From: Pleurobrachia bachei
Taxonomy: Eukaryota > Ctenophora > Tentaculata > Cydippida > Pleurobrachiidae
Direction: 5' to 3'
Length of the DNA: 25,066 nt
NCBI GenBank assembly: GCA_000695325.1
Contig: AVPN01001122.1
Location: 3,199-28,264, forward strand
Below the pieces are notes generated by a model. That model saw only the letters and a program-made list of their open reading frames with translations. It was not told the origin of the DNA and made no database searches. Positions 20,993 through 25,066 of the stretch are shown here, in pieces; position 1 is the stretch's first letter; every line of letters starts with the position of its first letter. A program made the translations under genes and the position numbers.

Positions 20993-21478
20993 AAAACAAC
21001 TTCTAAATAAAGTATAATGCAATTTCAGTTAACAAACAGTTTCAGCAGTGGCTGTTCTGCCCCCTCTCCTGGAAGGTCTCGTGTCGATCTCTCGTGGTCT
21101 CTGGTAGTAGTCGGTGCGGCAGCAGCAGCTGCACCGCTGGCAAACAATCAGTATGATGATGAAGGCAATGAGGACTGTGACACCTCCTCCGATTCCGGCG
21201 ATGGTTGGCAGTTGTAGTTCCCATGAAGAGGATTTCTCAGGAGCAGGTGTATCAGTTGTTAGTGAATAGTGTTGTTCTGTTGGTTCCAGGAGAGTAGTAC
21301 AAGTGGTGTGGACAGTGTAGTGGCAGAACTTCTTGGATCGAACGTGCTCGTGTCGTAATCCTGCCGTGCATGTTGTCTCCAAGGTGCAGGTGTTGATTTG
21401 ACGTTGGACTGAATCGTAGATTAGTGTAGGGCACTTTATGTTTGAAGTAGAGAAGCATGCCTGGAAGGACGTGGACGT
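20993..21478. repeat. Segmental duplicate, left copy (partner at 24582-25066)
   Basis: The sequence from 20993 onward matches 24582 onward at a constant offset of 3589 bp with no indels and about four base differences that I can see over about 485 bp. Similarity stops abruptly on the left (20992 / 24581). The right limit of the second copy is outside the window. Confidence 0.95.
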
Positions 21479-21520
21479 CGAACTGTGGAGTAGGAAGACA
21501 ACTAGGAGTAGGAAGATCAT
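21029..21520 (-). CDS. Small cysteine-rich type I membrane protein, 163 aa (left copy)
   Basis: The - strand frame starts at an ATG at 21520 with a signal peptide (MIFLLLVVFLLHSSTSTS). The short ectodomain has six cysteines, in the QAC, IKC, NTC, TTC, KFC and TTC contexts. A Ser/Thr/Pro stalk is followed by one transmembrane helix (GIGGGVTVLIAFIIILIV). The cytoplasmic tail opens with a cysteine cluster (CQRCSCCC, plausible palmitoylation sites) and is then basic with Tyr and Pro (TDYYQRPREIDTRPSRRGG). The six-cysteine spacing does not let me name a fold with confidence. It is probably a host cell-surface receptor or adhesion-like protein of a lineage-specific family. It reads as one uninterrupted exon, and a nearly identical copy lies 3589 bp away on the same strand. 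Confidence 0.75.
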   Translation of the reverse strand: MIFLLLVVFLLHSSTSTSFQACFSTSNIKCPTLIYDSVQRQINTCTLETTCTAGLRHEHVRSKKFCHYTVHTTCTTLLEPTEQHYSLTTDTPAPEKSSSWELQLPTIAGIGGGVTVLIAFIIILIVCQRCSCCCRTDYYQRPREIDTRPSRRGGRTATAETVC

Positions 21521-21607
21521 TGTGGTTGTAGTGAATAGTAATAGCAGAGCAAAGAATAGTAAGGGAATAACTGGCTATTGTTAGCTGCCAGGTTAAATAT
21601 CTAAAAA

Positions 21608-21809
21608 GTGTCTCAATTCACCCTTGTCTCAATCATCTCACGTATCAACTAATGTCTCACATTACTTGCAATAATGCGTCGACTCGTGTAACAGCTACGT
21701 TATCTTAAGTGTCTCAATTCACCCTTGTCTCAATCATCTCACGTATCTACTAATGTCTCACATTACTTGCAATAATGCGTCTACTCGTGTAACAGCTACG
21801 TTATCTCAC
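21608..21809. repeat. 101-bp tandem repeat, 2 units
   Basis: Two copies of a 101-bp segment begin at 21608 and 21709 (both opening GTGTCTCAATTCACCC) and differ at only a few positions. They lie immediately 5' of the - strand membrane protein gene at 21029-21520, in its presumed promoter region. Each unit contains several GTCTCA/TCTCAC motifs. Confidence 0.9.
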
Positions 21810-21959
21810 ATTTCCATACAAAACAATTGCCCTACCACACCTAAGAGATCATGTTCGATATCAAATTTGATCATTCAGCAAAAAAATTATCAACTTCTAA
21901 ACTAGAGCAGCCAAAATTTTCAAGTGCCACTATTTATATACCAAAAACCGTAGAAATTA

Positions 21960-22106
21960 GGCCAAAAACTAATAAAATTAGTTGGCTTGAAAGGTGGCCC
22001 ATTAAGACACAGTCACCTTTGCATGCTCCGGGAAACAGCTTTTCAGAGGATCGAAAAAATACAAAAGAGCAAGAGGGAGAGAGTGAGAGAGAGAGAGATA
22101 GAGAGA

Positions 22107-22155
<49 letters not shown>

Positions 22156-22303
22156 AGAGGGAGAGAGACAAAGACAGCAAGACAGGGAAACAGAAAGTGT
22201 ATGGAGACAGATAAATAAAACAGAGACAGAGAGGTAGAATGAGAGTGAGGCAGAATGAGAGTGAGGCAGAAAGAGAGAGACAGAGAGACAGAGAGATAAA
22301 TAC

Positions 22304-22393
<90 letters not shown>

Positions 22394-22585
22394 AGAGACA
22401 GAGAGAGGGGAGGGAGAAAGACAACGACAGCAAGACAGGGAAACAGAAAGTGTATGTGTATGGAGACAGATAATCAAAACAGCCACACTGAACATCCTCT
22501 GAAAAGCTGTTTCCCGGAGCATGCAAAGGTGACTGTGTCTTAATGGGCCACCTTTCAAGCCAACTAATTTTATTAGTTTTTGGCC
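21960..22585. mobile_element. Foldback/MITE-like element with perfect 91-bp inverted arms and GA-rich core
   Basis: Arm 21960-22050 is the reverse complement of 22495-22585 over all 91 bp as far as I can read. The ends are GGCCAAAAAC..GTTTTTGGCC, and a TA dinucleotide flanks each side (21958-21959 and 22586-22587), consistent with a TA target-site duplication. The interior is almost wholly GA-type purine repeat plus a short segment around GACAGCAAGACAGGGAAAC that occurs twice (about 22174 and 22428). No coding capacity is present; the long open frames inside are simple-repeat artefacts. It resembles a non-autonomous TIR element of the Tc1/mariner target type, with a microsatellite that has expanded inside it. 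The near-perfect arms imply a young insertion or arm homogenisation. Confidence 0.85.
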
Positions 22586-22870
22586 TAATATATATATATA
22601 AGTTAATCAAACTACCAGGGTTTTCTAACATTTAATTTATATCAAAAAAGATCAGTTTCTCTCTCTTTCTTTCGGGGCAGGGATAAGTTATTATAACGGG
22701 GGTGTAAAAAAGAGATATAGATTGGGAATATATTTGGGGTGTGTTATACTTTGACAGGGCGATTACCACTCTGTAAAAAAACAAATTGTTCTCCAGGTCC
22801 ACGGTTAACATTCAAGGGTAACATGAGGCTAACACGCATGATATTAACATGTCATTAACATGATGTTAAC

Positions 22871-22900
22871 ACATGACAAGTTAACACATGACAAGTTAAC
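22871..22900. repeat. 15-bp tandem repeat, 2 units, overlapping the NTF2 stop codon
   Basis: The 15-bp unit ACATGACAAGTTAAC occurs at 22871-22885 and 22886-22900. It lies in a stretch of ATGTTAAC-like words (about 22806-22900). The second unit contains the NTF2 stop codon (22896-22898, - strand). Confidence 0.85.
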
Positions 22901-23826
22901 CGTTGTGTAGAGCTAATCGGAATACATCATTAACAACAACGTGTTGGCCGTTAACGTTGAAGATCGTGAAAACCTCGCTGAACCCATGCGGGGGATCGTC
23001 GTCCGTCTGTAAAGAGAGAATCAGTGAGAGAGAGAGGGAGAGATAGGAGAGGGAGAGGAGAGATTTCAGTGAGGTGACTGGTTAGGGAGAGAGGTGAGGG
23101 TATGGAATATCACTCACTCTCTATCTCTATTTCTCCTTCCGGTATTTCTCCCCTTTCCCTCTCCCCAATCCCTCTCTATTCCTTCTTACCTTGAGTTGTC
23201 CCAGAACTAAAATAATGTACGCAGTTCTTACCTTGAGTTGTCCCAGAACTAAGATAATGTAAGCTTCCTGTCCCGGTATGGGCTGTACATCAACAGTTGT
23301 CACAACATGCTTCACCGTCTTGAACGGCAGACCTGAAAAGAATTAGATGTAAAATAATGTTTCTGAATGTATTCTTAGTTTTAAAATGTTTTAGATCATA
23401 GGAATATATTTTATGATAATATCATGATTGAATAATATTTACCAGTAAGCTTGGCACTGATGGCTTGTTGACCCTCGAACTTTTGCCCTTCGAAAGTCAT
23501 AGCCGCTTGTGGGTGCTGAAATTAGAGCTGGTTATAATTGTAGGTGTAATCAAACACATCAGCAATTGAAACATTATATGTTGATTGTTCTAACATAAAC
23601 TACACAACCCATTAGGAGTCAGGGGTGAAACGGTGCAGAGCAGCCACTAGACACGGCGAGGTGTGAATAAAGTGGATTGTGCCCTAACCTATCTGTACAT
23701 AATTTGTCACGGAGTGAGAGGGTTGATAAAGGTAAAACTTACGTATATGTTAATGACACTAGCACGGTCATTGTCGAAGGAGTTGTAGTAAAATTGTGTA
23801 AACTGTTGTGCGAGCTGCTCTGCCAT
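22896..23826 (-). CDS. NTF2: Nuclear transport factor 2 (NTF2), four coding exons
   Basis: The exons on the - strand are 23826-23743 (28 codons), 23515-23443, 23332-23232 (or to 23190) and 23006-22896, all with GT..AG boundaries and compatible phases. They give 122 aa, close to the roughly 125 aa usual for the family. NTF2 binds Ran-GDP and FG-nucleoporins and returns Ran to the nucleus. The first exon reads MAEQLAQQFTQFYYNSFDND, and later conserved blocks are MTFEGQKFEGQQAI, GLPFKTVKHVVTTVD, DDDPPHGFSEVF and NDVFRLALHNG. The Phe before the conserved EG replaces Trp of vertebrate NTF2, as in yeast. The conserved acidic positions of the Ran contact region (the Glu after that Phe, and the DDD block) are present. 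The third exon end is tandemly duplicated (see separate entry). Host housekeeping gene; identification is secure. Confidence 0.93.
23185..23268 (-). repeat. 42-bp tandem duplication of the NTF2 exon 3 end and its splice donor
   Basis: The end of exon 3 (AYIILVLGQLK plus donor AAG|GTAAGAA) is repeated at exactly 42 bp spacing, with donor sites after 23232 and after 23190. The spacing is a multiple of three and the intervening codons are open, so use of the distal donor would add 14 residues (VRTAYIILVLGQLK) in frame. The copies differ at one or two positions. Confidence 0.9.
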
Positions 23827-24581
23827 CTCTCTAAATTTGGGAAGTTGAAATAAGATGAAGTGGAAGTTGAAATAACAAAGACTGAAAATACAGTCAACAA
23901 TTATTTGAGAAGTGCATCGAAATTCAATTAATTTTCCCCAATTTTCAAGTTGGTTTTAAGTTCAAGTTCAAGTTCAATTAAATTTTTACACAATACATAA
24001 AAAGTGATGAAATTCCCATCGCGTGGGTCCTCCTTGTCAAGATTGTTTATTTACAGTCCTTTGTTCAAAATTAAAACATAAACAGCATGAGCAGCAAAAA
24101 CAACATTTACAGCTTCACAGCGTTGTTCCAAGGAGGTCAAATTTTCTGTGACACCCTGTAAATTGTTTCTTATGGTGGTTTCTCACACAAATTACTTCAT
24201 TTCTCCAATTTTAAAATGGTTTCTCAGCTTTCTGTCATTCATTAGACAACAAAAAGCATCGATCAAAGTGAGAACTAGAAAACGAAGATTTAAAAACTGC
24301 AAAAAAAATTTTTCCCTGCCCGGGTGGATGCCGAAGGCATCCACCCGGATGCCTTTTTGCTTTGCAAAAAGGCATAGCAGGGTTAGGATTCGAAAACGAC
24401 ATTTTGGTATACTAACTAATCGGTAGAGGGACCTTTTTGGGGTCAATTTCGTTGCGATGGGAACGGTACAGCCGCGCGCACAACAACCTTACTCCTTCAT
24501 CAAACACGTCAATGGCACGATTAAAAGGATGTGGTGCGTGCGCCACTCAACGAAACATGTAGGAGCGCCGCCGCGTGTTAC
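23827..24581. other. Intergenic region between NTF2 and the right membrane-protein copy
   Basis: This is the 5' flank of NTF2. It holds short AT-rich sequence, AAGTTCAAGTTCAAGTTCAA-type microrepeats near 23955-23980, the three-way-junction inverted repeat at 24314-24382, and a GC-richer stretch with CGCGCG-type words at about 24460-24580. I see no supportable gene. The open frame at 24148-24426 only reads through the inverted repeats. Confidence 0.5.
24314..24382. repeat. Three-way-junction inverted repeat (two perfect hairpins inside an outer stem)
   Basis: Hairpin 1 pairs 24320-24332 with 24336-24348 (13 bp, GAA loop). Hairpin 2 pairs 24349-24360 with 24364-24375 (12 bp, TTT loop). The outer stem pairs CCCTGC (24314-24319) with GCAGGG (24377-24382). 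All stems are perfect and nearly abutting, leaving one unpaired base. The sequences flanking the outer stem (about 24268-24293 and 24380-24406) look like diverged direct repeats around a GAAAACGA core. Confidence 0.85.
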
Positions 24582-24617
24582 AAAACAACTTCTAAATAAA
24601 GTATAATGTAATTTCAG

Positions 24618-25066
24618 TTAACAAACAGTTTCAGCAGTTTCTGTTCTGCCCCCTCTCCTGGAAGGTCTCGTGTCGATCTCTCGTGGTCTCCGGTAGTAGT
24701 CGGTGCGGCAGCAGCAGCTGCACCGCTGGCAAACAATCAGTATGATGATGAAGGCAATGAGGACTGTGACACCTCCTCCGATTCCGGCGATGGTTGGCAG
24801 TTGTAGTTCCCATGAAGAGGATTTCTCAGGAGCAGGTGTATCAGTTGTTAGTGAATAGTGTTGTTCTGTTGGTTCCAGGAGAGTAGTACAAGTGGTGTGG
24901 ACAGTGTAGTGGCAGAACTTCTTGGATCGAACGTGCTCGTGTCGTAATCCTGCCGTGCATGTTGTCTCCAAGGTGCAGGTGTTGATTTGACGTTGGACTG
25001 AATCGTAGATTAGTGTAGGGCACTTTATGTTTGAAGTAGAGAAGCATGCCTGGAAGGACGTGGACG
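24618..25066 (-). CDS. Small cysteine-rich type I membrane protein (right copy, cut by window end)
   Basis: This is the second copy of the gene at 21029-21520, at constant offset 3589 bp. The frame is open from the window edge to the stop at 24618-24620 and includes all six ectodomain cysteine positions, the transmembrane helix and the cysteine cluster of the tail. The start and signal peptide lie beyond the window. The only amino-acid difference I see is near the C-terminus (RTETAETVC against RTATAETVC). The near absence of change implies a very recent duplication or gene conversion. Both copies look functional. Confidence 0.75.
   Translation of the reverse strand, partial: STSFQACFSTSNIKCPTLIYDSVQRQINTCTLETTCTAGLRHEHVRSKKFCHYTVHTTCTTLLEPTEQHYSLTTDTPAPEKSSSWELQLPTIAGIGGGVTVLIAFIIILIVCQRCSCCCRTDYYRRPREIDTRPSRRGGRTETAETVC

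Noticed and set aside
21017-21217. + strand frame antisense to the small membrane protein
   Set aside because: The - strand frame has a signal peptide, ordered cysteines and a transmembrane helix, and is conserved in the second copy. The + frame has none of these.
21851-22631. Open frames encoding RERERE or SLSLSL runs
   Set aside because: They are translations of GA/CT simple repeats inside the foldback element, with no coding signal.
24314-24382. tRNA gene, because of the cloverleaf-like fold
   Set aside because: There is no acceptor stem of 7 bp, no anticodon loop of 7 nt, and no A-box or B-box sequence. The hairpin loops are only 3 nt.

Overview
The window looks like animal nuclear DNA, probably from a compact-genome invertebrate such as a sponge. 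That placement is an inference from AT-rich spacers, very short GT..AG introns (roughly 60-220 bp) and a recognisable animal-type nuclear transport factor 2 (NTF2) gene. No species marker was identified.

Region 1 (1 to about 17563, + strand) is one very large Helitron-like DNA transposon gene. Its last exon (9066-17563) carries a Rep (HUH/Y2) replication endonuclease, a PIF1-type helicase and a C-terminal Ulp1/C48-type cysteine protease. At least seven exons lie upstream. They encode proline/valine-rich, lysine/arginine-rich and cysteine-bearing segments of unknown role. The gene is swollen by coding minisatellites whose periods are multiples of three: 42 bp nested in 207 bp, 51 bp and 48 bp. 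A block of about 2.7 kb of N-terminal exons is present twice in tandem (about 2500-5136 and 5272-7958), and the second copy is the cleaner one. The 5' end lies outside the window and no 3' terminus was recognised.

Region 2 (17564-20992) starts with AT-rich spacer. It then holds a + strand, apparently intron-bearing gene (18988-20811) for a signal-peptide, single-pass membrane glycoprotein of envelope-like layout. Whether it belongs to the Helitron-like element, is another viral fossil, or is a host gene cannot be settled from this sequence.

Region 3 (20993-25066) holds two near-identical copies of a small cysteine-rich type I membrane protein gene on the - strand, the second cut by the window edge. 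They sit 3589 bp apart. Between them are a 101-bp tandem repeat, a foldback element with perfect 91-bp arms and a GA-rich core, and the complete four-exon NTF2 gene on the - strand with a duplicated in-frame splice donor. A strongly self-complementary three-way-junction sequence lies upstream of NTF2. The transposon and the small membrane protein genes show no functional link to NTF2.
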